Source of the DNA: Actinoallomurus sp.
GTDB taxonomy: Bacteria; Actinomycetota; Actinomycetes; Streptosporangiales; Streptosporangiaceae
DNA length: 33,293 bases
Reading direction: 5' to 3'
Assembly (NCBI GenBank): GCA_025964685.1
Contig: JAOPYG010000451.1
Coordinates: 1 to 33,293, forward strand
Under the pieces are notes generated by a model. That model searched no databases, was not told where the DNA came from, and worked only from the letters and a program-made list of their open reading frames with translations. Of the stretch, positions 8,602 through 16,078 are shown piece by piece; positions within the stretch are counted from its first letter, which is position 1; each line of letters starts with the position of its first letter. Made by a program: the position numbers and the translations under genes.

Positions 8602-8889
8602 TCAGTCGGCGGCGGGGAGGCCCAGGGAGAAGGCGGCTTCGAGGTCGTGCTGGGAGTACGTGCGGAAGGCGATGTGGGTCTCGGTGTGGGTGACGCCGTG
8701 GACCTTGTTGAGGCTGCCCGGGATGACGTCCGCGATCTGTTCGTACTGGCGTACGCGGACCAGGGCGACCAGGTCGAAGTCGCCCGTCACCGAATACACC
8801 TCGCTGACCCCTTCGAGCCCGGCGATGGTCTCGGCGACCTCGGGGATGCGCGAGACGTCGGCCTTGATGAGCACGATGGCGGTGATCAC
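8602..8889 (-). CDS. Stand-alone Lrp/AsnC ligand-binding (RAM) domain protein
   Basis: A 95-residue protein made only of the alpha/beta ligand-sensing domain of Lrp/AsnC regulators, with no DNA-binding helix-turn-helix. The sequence MITAIVLIKADVSRIPEVAE, then GVSEVYSVTGDFDLVALVRV and a His-Thr-Glu-Thr-His strand, follows the domain from first strand to last; GDFD is the usual ligand-site loop. Such proteins form oligomers that bind amino acids, but the partner here is unknown. It lies 55 bases downstream of the rhomboid gene on the same strand, probably as the last gene of that unit, and converges on qcrB. Homologues beside the cta/qcr cluster are common in actinobacteria (recalled). Confidence 0.88.
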   Translation of the reverse strand: MITAIVLIKADVSRIPEVAETIAGLEGVSEVYSVTGDFDLVALVRVRQYEQIADVIPGSLNKVHGVTHTETHIAFRTYSQHDLEAAFSLGLPAAD

Positions 8890-8944
8890 GAGGTCCTCCT
8901 GCGGTGGTCGAGCGCGGCCGTGCCGAAAGCCTAGTGGAGCGGGC

Positions 8945-9691
8945 TCACTGCCAGCTCAGCGCCGCCGACTTGCGGGCGAGGCCGCCGCGTCTCACGAACA
9001 TGCCGCAGATCATGCCCGCCACGAAGCCGTAGATGTGCGCGACGTACGCCGTCTGGCTCTGGTCGCCCAGGCTGAACCACTGGAACACGAAGAACTGCGC
9101 GAGCAGCACCCACGACGGCAGCCGGAACGGGAGGAACGGCAGGACGAGCGCGATCGTCCGTGACCTCGGATAGAGCACCAGGTGGGAGCCGAGCACGCCC
9201 GCGATCGCACCGGAGGCGCCCACCAGCGGCGTCAGCGAACCGGGGTAGGTCAGGGCGAAGCCGTACGCCGCGATGTAGCCCACAAGCAGGTAGAAGGCCA
9301 GGAACCTCAGCCGTCCCAGCCGGTCCTCGGTGGCCGCGCCGAAGATGAACAGGTAGACCATGTTGCCGAGGATGTGGGAGACCCCGCCGTGCAGGAACAT
9401 CGACGACAGCGCGGAGAACCACGGGCGCTTGTGGAACGGCTTCGGGTGACAGGCCGAGACGATCTCCTCCGGCACAGGCTCCTGCCGGTTGGCGACCATC
9501 TCCTTGGGCACCGCGCCGTACTTGAGCAGGAACGTCACCTGGTCGCACTTGCGCTGCGTGTCCGTCTCGCCTTGGTGGCCGATCGACGCGACCGGCGACA
9601 GCAGGAAGATCACGACATTGGCCGCGATGAGGAGGTATGTCATCAGCGGCGCGCGCCGGGTCGGCTGGTTGTCGTACAGCGGCAGCGCCAC
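8945..9691 (-). CDS. Rhomboid family intramembrane serine protease
   Basis: Cleaves transmembrane substrates within the bilayer. The 248-residue protein has six or so helices. The catalytic Ser160 lies in GASG and the catalytic His219 in VAHIYGFVAG. The upstream HGGVSHILGNM (101-111) supplies the conserved His and Asn of the oxyanion region. A Cys-containing insertion (residues 40-90) separates the first helix from the core. GTG 9691 is chosen because AGGAG lies seven bases upstream, overlapping the stop of the exonuclease gene, so the two are coupled. The substrate is unknown. Confidence 0.93.
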   Translation of the reverse strand: MALPLYDNQPTRRAPLMTYLLIAANVVIFLLSPVASIGHQGETDTQRKCDQVTFLLKYGAVPKEMVANRQEPVPEEIVSACHPKPFHKRPWFSALSSMFLHGGVSHILGNMVYLFIFGAATEDRLGRLRFLAFYLLVGYIAAYGFALTYPGSLTPLVGASGAIAGVLGSHLVLYPRSRTIALVLPFLPFRLPSWVLLAQFFVFQWFSLGDQSQTAYVAHIYGFVAGMICGMFVRRGGLARKSAALSWQ

Positions 9692-9699
9692 CCCTGCTC

Positions 9700-11451
9700 C
9701 TAACGCATCGGCCGACCGGCGCGCTTAACCATACGGGAATCGGGGGTGCGGTAAGCGTTGTCGATCCAGCGGCGCACGCTCTCGGCGCCGTGTGCCGGGC
9801 AGCTCCACGTGCCGTCCACCTCGACCAGGCGTACGCCGGGGGAGTCGAGCCAGCGCAGCACGCACTCCATCTCCTCCGCGGACGCCCGCGGGGCGGCTCC
9901 CGGGCCCGGGCGCACGGTCTCGGCCGTGGCGACGAGCGCCTCGGTGTAGGGCACCGGGTGGGCGTGTGGCGGGACGGTGCCCGCGGCGGCCAGCCGGCCG
10001 TGCCGCACGACGTGCAGCTCCCAGCCGCCGTCGAAGGCGGGCCGGGCCGCGACGAGCTGGGCGATGCCCGCCAGCGAGGACAGGCGCTGGCAGCGCGCCG
10101 CCCCCCGGACGAAGGCCGCCAGGCGGTCGCGCTGTGCCGCCGCCTCCTCGTAGCGGAGCTGCTCGGCGAGCCGCTCGATGCGGGCCCGCGCCGCGGCCAC
10201 GACCGGGCGTACGTCACCGGTGAGGATGGTGCGCGCGTACGTGGCGTGCTCGGAGTAGGACTCGGGCGTCTGCCGCCCCTCGCAGGGCGCGCCGCAGCGG
10301 CCGAGCTCGCCGAGCGCGCAGGTGGCGGCCCGGCCCTCGGCGATGACCCGGAGCGTCAGCCGCTGGGTGCACTGGCGCAGGGGCACGGCGTCGTGGACGG
10401 CCGCGCGTGCCTCCTCCGCCAGCCGGGTGCTGCCGAACGGGCCGAGGTAGGAGCCGCCGTCGTCACGCACCTCGCGCACGATGGACAGCCGGGGGAACGC
10501 GTCGGGGGTGAGCTTGAGCCACACGGCGCGCTCGGGATGGCGGGAGCGGCGGTTGTAGCGCGGTTTGTGCTGGGCGATCAGCCGCAGCTCGCGTACCTCC
10601 GCCTCCAGCGTGCTGGCGCACACGATGGTGCGGACCCGCTCGGCGATGCCGATCATCTCGCGGACGCCGCGGCGGGTCTCCGACGCCGTGAAGTAGGACC
10701 GGACGCGGGTGCGCAGCCGGCCGCTCTTGCCGACGTACAGCGGCTCGCCGCGCGCGTCCTCGAAGATGTAGACGCCCGGCGCGGCCGGCACCGCGTCGGC
10801 CAGGTGCCGCTTGCGCTTTTGGTCCGGGGTGGGGGCGCGGGCGAAGCTCATCAGCTCCTCAAGCGACTCCACGCCGAAGGCGCCGGCCCGCTCCAGCAGC
10901 CCGTGGAGCACGTCGACGGTGGCCCGCGCGTCGGCCAGCGCGCGGTGACACGGCTCGGTGCCCGTACGGAAGAAGCGGGCGAGCGTGGACAGCTTGCAGT
11001 TGGGCACCTCGTCGCGGGTGAGGAGCCGGCGTGCCAGGTCGGCCGTGTCGAGGACGGCGGGCGCGGGCCAGGGACGCTCCTGCTCGGCGCAGGCGGCCTT
11101 GAGGAAGCCCATGTCGAACGGCGCGTTGTGCGCCACCAGCACGGCTCCACGCGCGAACTCGAGGAACGCGGGCAGCACCCGGTCGATGCGCGGCGCGGCG
11201 ACGACCATCTGCTGGGTGATGCCGGTCAGCACGGTGATGAACGGAGGGATCGGCGACCCCGGGTCGACGAGCGTGCCGAACTCCCCGAGGATCTCGCCGC
11301 CGCGCACCTTCACCGCGCCGATCTCGGTGATCGCCGACTCGTGCGGCGAACCGCCGGTGGTCTCCAGGTCGACGACGACGAAGGTGACACCGATCAGGGG
11401 CGTGCCCAGATCCTCGAGGGTGCCCTGCACGGCAGGGCCTTGGGAGGCCAT
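9700..11451 (-). CDS. DEDDh 3'-5' exonuclease fused to a UvrC-like GIY-YIG nuclease region
   Basis: Two nucleases in one 583-residue chain, as in Rv2191 of M. tuberculosis. The N-terminal domain (about 20-185) is DnaQ-like, with metal ligands in VVDLETTGG, AHNAPFDMGF and CHRALADARA. The second part resembles UvrC: GIY-YIG motif PGVYIFEDARG...LYVGKSG with the catalytic Arg/Tyr stretch (about 220-300), a CxLGxxGxCxAPC-like Cys cluster (about 385-395), and a UVR motif (RLRYEEAAAQRDRL). The UvrC endonuclease half with its RNase H fold seems absent. ATG 11451 is preferred: TACGGT on the minus strand seven bases upstream looks like a -10 for a leaderless mRNA; GTG 11475 and TTG 11481 are also in frame. 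It probably acts in DNA repair or proofreading, role untested. Confidence 0.9.
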   Translation of the reverse strand: MASQGPAVQGTLEDLGTPLIGVTFVVVDLETTGGSPHESAITEIGAVKVRGGEILGEFGTLVDPGSPIPPFITVLTGITQQMVVAAPRIDRVLPAFLEFARGAVLVAHNAPFDMGFLKAACAEQERPWPAPAVLDTADLARRLLTRDEVPNCKLSTLARFFRTGTEPCHRALADARATVDVLHGLLERAGAFGVESLEELMSFARAPTPDQKRKRHLADAVPAAPGVYIFEDARGEPLYVGKSGRLRTRVRSYFTASETRRGVREMIGIAERVRTIVCASTLEAEVRELRLIAQHKPRYNRRSRHPERAVWLKLTPDAFPRLSIVREVRDDGGSYLGPFGSTRLAEEARAAVHDAVPLRQCTQRLTLRVIAEGRAATCALGELGRCGAPCEGRQTPESYSEHATYARTILTGDVRPVVAAARARIERLAEQLRYEEAAAQRDRLAAFVRGAARCQRLSSLAGIAQLVAARPAFDGGWELHVVRHGRLAAAGTVPPHAHPVPYTEALVATAETVRPGPGAAPRASAEEMECVLRWLDSPGVRLVEVDGTWSCPAHGAESVRRWIDNAYRTPDSRMVKRAGRPMR

Positions 11452-11660
11452 GGCAGGCACCGTACGACCGGGCACTGACAAGCCACGCCAGGAGCGCGGC
11501 GGCCGGCGCCTCGGGGACCATGCGGCGAGGGCACGCCATACGGCCGTTCACCCGCCGGGCGACAGGCGTTTCGTCGAGGGATCGCCTACTCCGGGGTGCC
11601 GTGCCGTCTACCCTGGGCAGCGACGGCGGTACGGGCGGCCGGCGGCGCGTTTCCTGGCCC

Positions 11661-13016
11661 GTGACCGGATCACTCGTGAGGAGACAGATCATCGACACGG
11701 GCGCGGGCGAGCGGCTCGACCAACCGTTGCCGGAGGCGGTCCGGCAACGGGTGATCGAGCTCGCCGCCGATGTGGTCGGCGCGCTGCCGGGGGAGGAGAT
11801 CCCGGCGCCGCTGCGGCGCGTCGCCCGGTTCGAGCCGCGCCGCCGCGCCAGGCTGGCGGCCATACCGATCGCCGCCCAGCTCGAGAACGACGACGCGTTC
11901 CGCGAACGCGTCGCCGAGGCCGCACGCGAGAGCCAGCCAGAGCTCGCCGCCGCCCTCCAGGCGGGCACGCTCCCGGCCGCGGCGGACCCGGTGAACGTCG
12001 CCGCCGTGGCGTACCTCATGCGGCCGCCAGGCTGGCCGGAGCGGGTCGAGACGGCGCGCCGCGACCTGGAGCGCTCCGCGCTCGCGGCCGACGAGGCCGA
12101 GACCGTGCGCAAGCTCGCCGAGTTGCAGGAGCAGATCGCCGCGGCCAGGGCGACGCGCTCGGAGGAGATCGAGAAGCTCCGCGCCGAGCTGCGCAACTCA
12201 CGCGCCGAGAACTCCGAGCTCCGCAAGAAGCTGCACGAGAGCCGCACCCGGGCCAAGCGCGAGCACGCGCGGGCGGAGGACCTGGACCGCCAGGCGGGGG
12301 AGGACCGTACGGCGGCGGCCGTGGCCGCGACGGCCGCCGAAGCCGAGCTGCGGCGGCTGCGAGCCAGGCTGTCCCAGGCCGAGTCGGCGGCCGAGAACGC
12401 CCGGCGGGCCGCACGTGAGGGACGCAATCTCGACGACTCCCGGCTGCGCGTCCTGCTCGACGCCCTCACCGACGCCGCCAAGGGCCTGCGCGAGGAGATC
12501 GCCCTGCCGACCGGCATCACCCGGCCGGCCGACACGGTCGGGGGCGTCGCCCCCCAGCGGCCCGGACACCGTACGTTGCCGGGCCGCGCGCTGGCCGACA
12601 CCGATCCCGCACTGCTCGACCAGCTCCTCATGCTTCCGCAGGTCCACCTCATTGTCGACGGTTACAACGTCACCAAGACCGGCTACGGCGATCTCCCGCT
12701 GTCGGACCAGCGTTCGCGCCTCGTCTCCGGCGTCGGCGTCCTCCACGCGCAGACCAAGGCCGAGGTCACCGTGGTGTTCGACGGCGCGGAGCTGGACGCG
12801 CCGGTGGCGGTGCAGGCGCCGCGCGGGGTGCGGGTGCTGTTCAGCGCGCCCGGCCAGACCGCCGACGACCTGATCGGCCAGCTCGTACGCGCGGAGCCGA
12901 GCGGCCGCGCGGTGGTGGTCATCTCCTCTGACCAGGAGGTGTGCGACGCGGCCCGGCGCGCCGACGCCCGGCCCGCCCCCGCCTCGCTCCTGCTCAGGCG
13001 GCTCAGCAGGACGTAG
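11661..13016 (+). CDS. Coiled-coil protein with C-terminal NYN (PIN-like) RNase domain
   Basis: About 451 residues. The N-terminal third is helical and Arg/Ala-rich. The middle (about residues 130-270) is a long charged coiled coil with heptad-like Glu/Arg/Leu. The C-terminal NYN domain has the acidic residues of the PIN-like fold: VDGYN, VVFDGAE, TADDLI and ISSDQE. YacP/NYN proteins cleave RNA. The start is uncertain: GTG 11661 and GTG 11676 are both possible and neither has a good ribosome site, while AGGAGA at 11679-11684 lies downstream of both. It is divergent from the exonuclease gene. The family is conserved beside NlpC genes in actinobacteria (recalled); its substrate is unknown. Confidence 0.85.
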   Translation: MTGSLVRRQIIDTGAGERLDQPLPEAVRQRVIELAADVVGALPGEEIPAPLRRVARFEPRRRARLAAIPIAAQLENDDAFRERVAEAARESQPELAAALQAGTLPAAADPVNVAAVAYLMRPPGWPERVETARRDLERSALAADEAETVRKLAELQEQIAAARATRSEEIEKLRAELRNSRAENSELRKKLHESRTRAKREHARAEDLDRQAGEDRTAAAVAATAAEAELRRLRARLSQAESAAENARRAAREGRNLDDSRLRVLLDALTDAAKGLREEIALPTGITRPADTVGGVAPQRPGHRTLPGRALADTDPALLDQLLMLPQVHLIVDGYNVTKTGYGDLPLSDQRSRLVSGVGVLHAQTKAEVTVVFDGAELDAPVAVQAPRGVRVLFSAPGQTADDLIGQLVRAEPSGRAVVVISSDQEVCDAARRADARPAPASLLLRRLSRT

Positions 13017-13088
13017 AAGTCCGCGCTCGTGTTTCTGTCGGTGCCTCCTTCTAGCGTCTGCGTCATGACGTCGACACGAGGAGACACG

Positions 13089-13280
13089 ATGCTCATCGAC
13101 TGCGAAAAGTGTGAGGTACGCAACGTCGGCTGCGCCGACTGCGTAGTGTCCGTGATGCTCGGCGACCCGGTCGAGCTCGTGGAGATCGGTGACGGTGAGC
13201 GTCGTGCGCTGGACGTTCTCGCCCAGGGCGGCATGCTGCCTCCCCTGCGGCTGACTATCTCTGACGAACGCGCCTCGTAA
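13089..13280 (+). CDS. Small conserved four-cysteine protein
   Basis: A 63-residue protein starting MLIDCEKCEVRNVGCADCVV. Cys5, Cys8, Cys15 and Cys18 form two CxxC pairs seven residues apart, a spacing suited to binding one zinc or iron ion. The rest predicts a short alpha/beta fold (LVEIGDGERRALDVLAQGGM, then PPLRLTIS). ATG 13089 is chosen because GAGGAG lies six bases upstream; an in-frame ATG at 13065 lacks this. It sits between the NYN gene and the c-di-AMP-controlled hydrolases, a position where actinobacteria often keep such a gene (recalled). The function is not known. Confidence 0.75.
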   Translation: MLIDCEKCEVRNVGCADCVVSVMLGDPVELVEIGDGERRALDVLAQGGMLPPLRLTISDERAS

Positions 13281-13339
13281 CCACGCGTGTGCACTCTGCT
13301 GCACTATTGACGGGAATTGCGAGAATTCCGCAGAAGCGG

Positions 13340-13368
13340 TTGTTACCAGGGTGATACTTGACTAGTCT
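13340..13368 (+). promoter_or_regulatory. Probable sigma-70-type promoter for the NlpC/P60 pair
   Basis: TTGTTA (13340-13345), 17 bases, TAGTCT (13363-13368). A start near 13375 would give a leader of about 230 bases containing the riboswitch. An imperfect dyad GGAATT-N5-AATTCC lies just upstream near 13314. Confidence 0.5.
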
Positions 13369-13450
13369 CGCGCCCTGAGTCAGTCGCTCGTTCGTCGCCC
13401 CCCAGGCGACGGCGACGGACTACCGCCGAGTCGTTACGGCACCGAAGAGA

Positions 13451-13586
13451 CCTCCGCCAAAGCGGATGGTCTCCTTTCGCCGTACGAGCCGGGGAACCAG
13501 GTTCCAGGGGTGAATCGGAGCGCAGCGGCTCCGTAGGGCGACTTCCACGCCCGAATCCGTCAGCTATCCCGGTAGGCGGTCTTTGG
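13451..13586 (+). promoter_or_regulatory. c-di-AMP riboswitch (ydaO/yuaA class) upstream of first NlpC gene
   Basis: The leader contains the family's conserved blocks in order: CCGGGGAACCA, CAGGGGTGAATCGG, GTAGGGCGACTTC, CCGAATCCGTCAGCTA and CCCGGTAGGC. This is the actinobacterial form of the aptamer that binds cyclic di-AMP and controls cell-wall hydrolase genes. CCAAAG (13457-13462) can pair with CTTTGG (13581-13586) as the closing stem; the 3' strand abuts the purine-rich ribosome site GGGAGAGGGG (13585-13594). A competing hairpin, GAGACC...GGTCTC (13447-13473), overlaps the 5' strand, so ligand binding could switch access to the ribosome site. Limits are approximate. Confidence 0.9.
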
Positions 13587-13606
13587 GAGAGGGGCGTGCC
13601 GCAATC

Positions 13607-14614
13607 GTGGCAACAGAGCGCAGTGCCGGCGGTCGTGCCGGTGGCTGGCTGCCGAGCGGCAGGGTCGGGCTTCGTGCCTTGGCGACCCTGTGCGTAGCGG
13701 CTTCGGCGGCGCTGGTCTTGCCCGTCGGACCCGCGGAGGCCAAGCCCTCGCTGAAAGAGGTCAAGGCCAAGCTCGCGAAGCTGAATTCCCAGGTCGACCA
13801 CCTGGACAACACATACAACAAGGTCAAAGAGGACCGTCAGGCCGCGAAGAAGAAGCTCGAGGCGCTGACCAAATCGGTCGCTGACGACAAGAAGGTTTAT
13901 GGCCAGATGCGCGTGCGTGTCGCGCAGCTGGTGGCGTCTGCCTATAAGAGCGGCGAATCGGGCGATATCCCCGCCCTCGTGTCGGCGAAGAATCCCGCCG
14001 ACGTCCTCGACCAGATCTCGATGTTCACCCAGCTGACCCATAACCGGTCCACCGAGGTGAGCCAGTTCCTCAACGCGGCGCAGCTGCTGCAACGGCAGCA
14101 GGCGCAGGCGCAGCAGGCGACGGACGACCTGAACGCCAAGCTCAAGTCGGAGAAGGCGCAGCTCGCGAAGATCAAGAAGGCCGTCGACGAACAGCAGCGG
14201 CTGGTGAACAAGCTCGGTGGCGGGACGAGTGTCTCCATCGGCGGCACCTACACCGGGCCGGCCTCCGGCAACGCGCGCACCGTCCTCAACTGGGCCTACA
14301 GCAAGCTCGGCACGCCTTACGAGTACGGCGGCACCGGTCCACGGTACGACTGCTCCGGCTTGACCATGATGGCCTGGCGCGCGGCCGGCGTCAGCATCCC
14401 CCGTGTCGTCCCCGACCAGTACAACGCCACTCGCCGGGTGGCCAGGGCCGATCTTCAGCCGGGTGACCTGGTCTTCTTCGACGGCCTCGGACACGTCGGC
14501 ATCTACGTCGGCGGCGGCAAGTTCATCCACTCCCCGCACACCGGCGACGTGGTCAAGATCACGAGTCTGAGCGGCTACTACAGCTCGAATTACGTCGGCG
14601 CAGGCCGTCCGTAG
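13607..14614 (+). CDS. Secreted coiled-coil NlpC/P60 peptidoglycan hydrolase 1
   Basis: Cleaves stem peptides (D-Glu to diaminopimelate type) in the wall. 335 residues: signal peptide ending near GPAEA-KPS, a long coiled coil (about 45-205) resembling RipA and PcsB, and a C-terminal NlpC/P60 domain. Catalytic Cys249 is in YDCSGL, His296 in GHVGIY, and a third polar residue in IHSPHTG (His308). GTG 13607 follows the purine-rich site at 13585-13594. The coiled coil probably keeps the enzyme inactive until engaged, by analogy with RipA. It is controlled by the upstream c-di-AMP riboswitch and is a tandem paralogue of the next gene, 13 bases on. Confidence 0.93.
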   Translation: MATERSAGGRAGGWLPSGRVGLRALATLCVAASAALVLPVGPAEAKPSLKEVKAKLAKLNSQVDHLDNTYNKVKEDRQAAKKKLEALTKSVADDKKVYGQMRVRVAQLVASAYKSGESGDIPALVSAKNPADVLDQISMFTQLTHNRSTEVSQFLNAAQLLQRQQAQAQQATDDLNAKLKSEKAQLAKIKKAVDEQQRLVNKLGGGTSVSIGGTYTGPASGNARTVLNWAYSKLGTPYEYGGTGPRYDCSGLTMMAWRAAGVSIPRVVPDQYNATRRVARADLQPGDLVFFDGLGHVGIYVGGGKFIHSPHTGDVVKITSLSGYYSSNYVGAGRP

Positions 14615-14627
14615 AAGGGCTGGAACA

Positions 14628-15629
14628 GTGGAGATGAAGCGTACAACCATGTCTAAGACCAGTCGTTGGATCGTCGGTACCGCCGGAGCGGCCATCGTGG
14701 CCGGGCTCGTGATGCCCGCCACGACCGCGGAGGCCAAGCCCACTCCGTCGCTGAGCACCGCCAAGAAGCAGCTCGCCCAGCTGAACGACCAGGTCGACCA
14801 GCTGGCGAACCAGTACAACAAGGCGCAAGAGAACTGGAAGGCCGCCAAGAGCCGGTTGGGCGCGCTGGCCTCCAGCGTCACGAGCGAGAAGGCCACGTTC
14901 GAGCAGCTGCACATCAGGGTCGCCCAGCTCGCCGCCGCGGCCTACAAGACCGGCAATGAGGCCGGCTCGATCCCGGACCTGCTGTCGGCCAAGGACCCCG
15001 CGGACGTGCTCGACCAGATGACGGCCTTCACCAAGGTCTCCAACAACCGCGCCGCGGAGCTGACCCAGTTCCTGGCGTCCGCGCAGCGGCTGGAGCGGCA
15101 GCAGGCTCTGGCGCAGCAGGCGGCCGAACAGCTCAAGCAGCAGAAGGAGCAGGTCGACAAGAAGCGCGCGTCGGCCAACGCCGCCATCAGCAAGCAGCTG
15201 AAGCTGATCAACAGGCTCGGCAGCAACATCGACCCGGGCAGCTCCAAGGCCAACTGCTCGATCCTGGCCACGGGCAGGGCCGAGACGGTGCTGAGGTACG
15301 CCTGCGCGCAGCTCGGCAAGCCGTACGTCTTCGGCGGCGCAGGTCCGAACTCCTTCGACTGCTCAGGGCTGACGATGATGGCCTACAAGCAGATCGGCAT
15401 CAATCTCAGTCACTACGTGCCGAACCAGTACAGCGCGAGCCAGCGCGTCTCGCGGGCCAACCTGCAGGCCGGGGACCTCGTGTTCTTCAACCACAACGAC
15501 CACATGGGCATGTACGTCGGCAACGGCAAGTTCATCCAGGCCCCGCACACCGGCGACGTCGTCAAGATCTCCAGCCTGAGTGACGCGTATTACACGTCCG
15601 TCTTCATGAGCGGCGGCCGGCTGGTCTAA
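14628..15629 (+). CDS. Secreted coiled-coil NlpC/P60 peptidoglycan hydrolase 2
   Basis: Tandem paralogue of the preceding gene with the same plan in 333 residues: signal peptide ending near TAEA-KPT, coiled coil (about 40-200) and an NlpC/P60 domain with Cys245 in FDCSGL, His in DHMGMY and a third residue in IQAPHTG. Here the third polar position is Gln where the first paralogue has His308, so the two may differ in activity. An extra Cys pair (KANCSIL, RYACAQ) in front of the domain could form a disulfide and is absent from paralogue 1. GTG 14628 is chosen (AAGGG upstream); ATG 14634 is in frame. It is cotranscribed with paralogue 1 and followed by a strong hairpin. Confidence 0.92.
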   Translation: MEMKRTTMSKTSRWIVGTAGAAIVAGLVMPATTAEAKPTPSLSTAKKQLAQLNDQVDQLANQYNKAQENWKAAKSRLGALASSVTSEKATFEQLHIRVAQLAAAAYKTGNEAGSIPDLLSAKDPADVLDQMTAFTKVSNNRAAELTQFLASAQRLERQQALAQQAAEQLKQQKEQVDKKRASANAAISKQLKLINRLGSNIDPGSSKANCSILATGRAETVLRYACAQLGKPYVFGGAGPNSFDCSGLTMMAYKQIGINLSHYVPNQYSASQRVSRANLQAGDLVFFNHNDHMGMYVGNGKFIQAPHTGDVVKISSLSDAYYTSVFMSGGRLV

Positions 15630-15652
15630 CGAGACGCAGGTCTCACGATCGC

Positions 15653-15686
15653 GGCAGGGTAATTCACGTTATGTGATTGCCCTGCC
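15653..15686 (+). terminator. Stem-loop terminator after NlpC/P60 gene 2
   Basis: GGCAGGGTAATTCAC pairs with GTGATTGCCCTGCC around GTTAT: 14 pairs with one G-U and one bulged base. It lies 23 bases after the stop and ends the riboswitch-controlled pair. Confidence 0.75.
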
Positions 15687-15703
15687 ACGATATTGCCACG
15701 AAT

Positions 15704-15732
15704 TTGCCCGTACATTCTCGCCTTGCTAACGT
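15704..15732 (+). promoter_or_regulatory. Probable promoter of NlpC/P60 gene 3
   Basis: TTGCCC (15704-15709), 17 bases, TAACGT (15727-15732). It lies right after the terminator and about 190 bases before the second riboswitch, giving a long structured leader. The stretch 15733-15924 shows no gene. Confidence 0.45.
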
Positions 15733-15924
15733 GCGGCGAGATGTGCGGTACACACCATGTGCCGCGCCAGCCGGTATTCGGATGCCGTCATTGAGCCGGG
15801 TGTGTGGTGGAACACATCGCCGGTAACGGATGTCCCTCCGGCCTTTTCCGGAATGCAGCGATAAGCGGCCAGCCACAGGAACCGCCCATCAGAGGCGCGT
15901 CAGGTGGCCGCGAGCGCCGAAGTC

Positions 15925-16062
15925 CGCGGGCACGCGGAGCCGGGGACCCAACCGCGCGAACACGACGCGGCTCCCAGGGGTGAATCGGGCGCCTGGCGAA
16001 ACCACAGGCATGCCGTAGGGCGACTTCCAGCCCGAACCCGTCAGCTAACCCGGTAGGCGTCC
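15925..16062 (+). promoter_or_regulatory. Second c-di-AMP riboswitch (ydaO/yuaA class)
   Basis: The same ordered blocks as the first: GAGCCGGGGACCC, CAGGGGTGAATCGGG, GTAGGGCGACTTCC, CCGAACCCGTCAGCTAACCC and GGTAGGC. The match to the class consensus is closer than the first copy (CTAACCCGG rather than CTATCCCGG). It ends a few bases before the ribosome site GGAAGGAG of NlpC/P60 gene 3. No obvious intrinsic terminator separates aptamer and gene, so control of translation or Rho-type termination is likelier. Limits are approximate. Confidence 0.92.
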
Positions 16063-16078
16063 ATGGAAGGAGAGAATT

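Noticed and set aside
9637..11478. 613-codon plus-strand frame opposite the exonuclease/UvrC-like gene
   Set aside because: The minus-strand protein has clear catalytic motifs; the plus-strand translation is low-complexity antisense sequence.
10859..12652. 597-codon minus-strand frame across the divergent exonuclease and NYN genes
   Set aside because: It overlaps two genes in the wrong frames and is Ser/Arg/Ala-rich without any domain.
13343..14914. Minus-strand frame opposite the first NlpC gene and the riboswitch
   Set aside because: Antisense to a signal-peptide coiled-coil protein; Leu/Val/Arg-rich shadow with no ribosome site.
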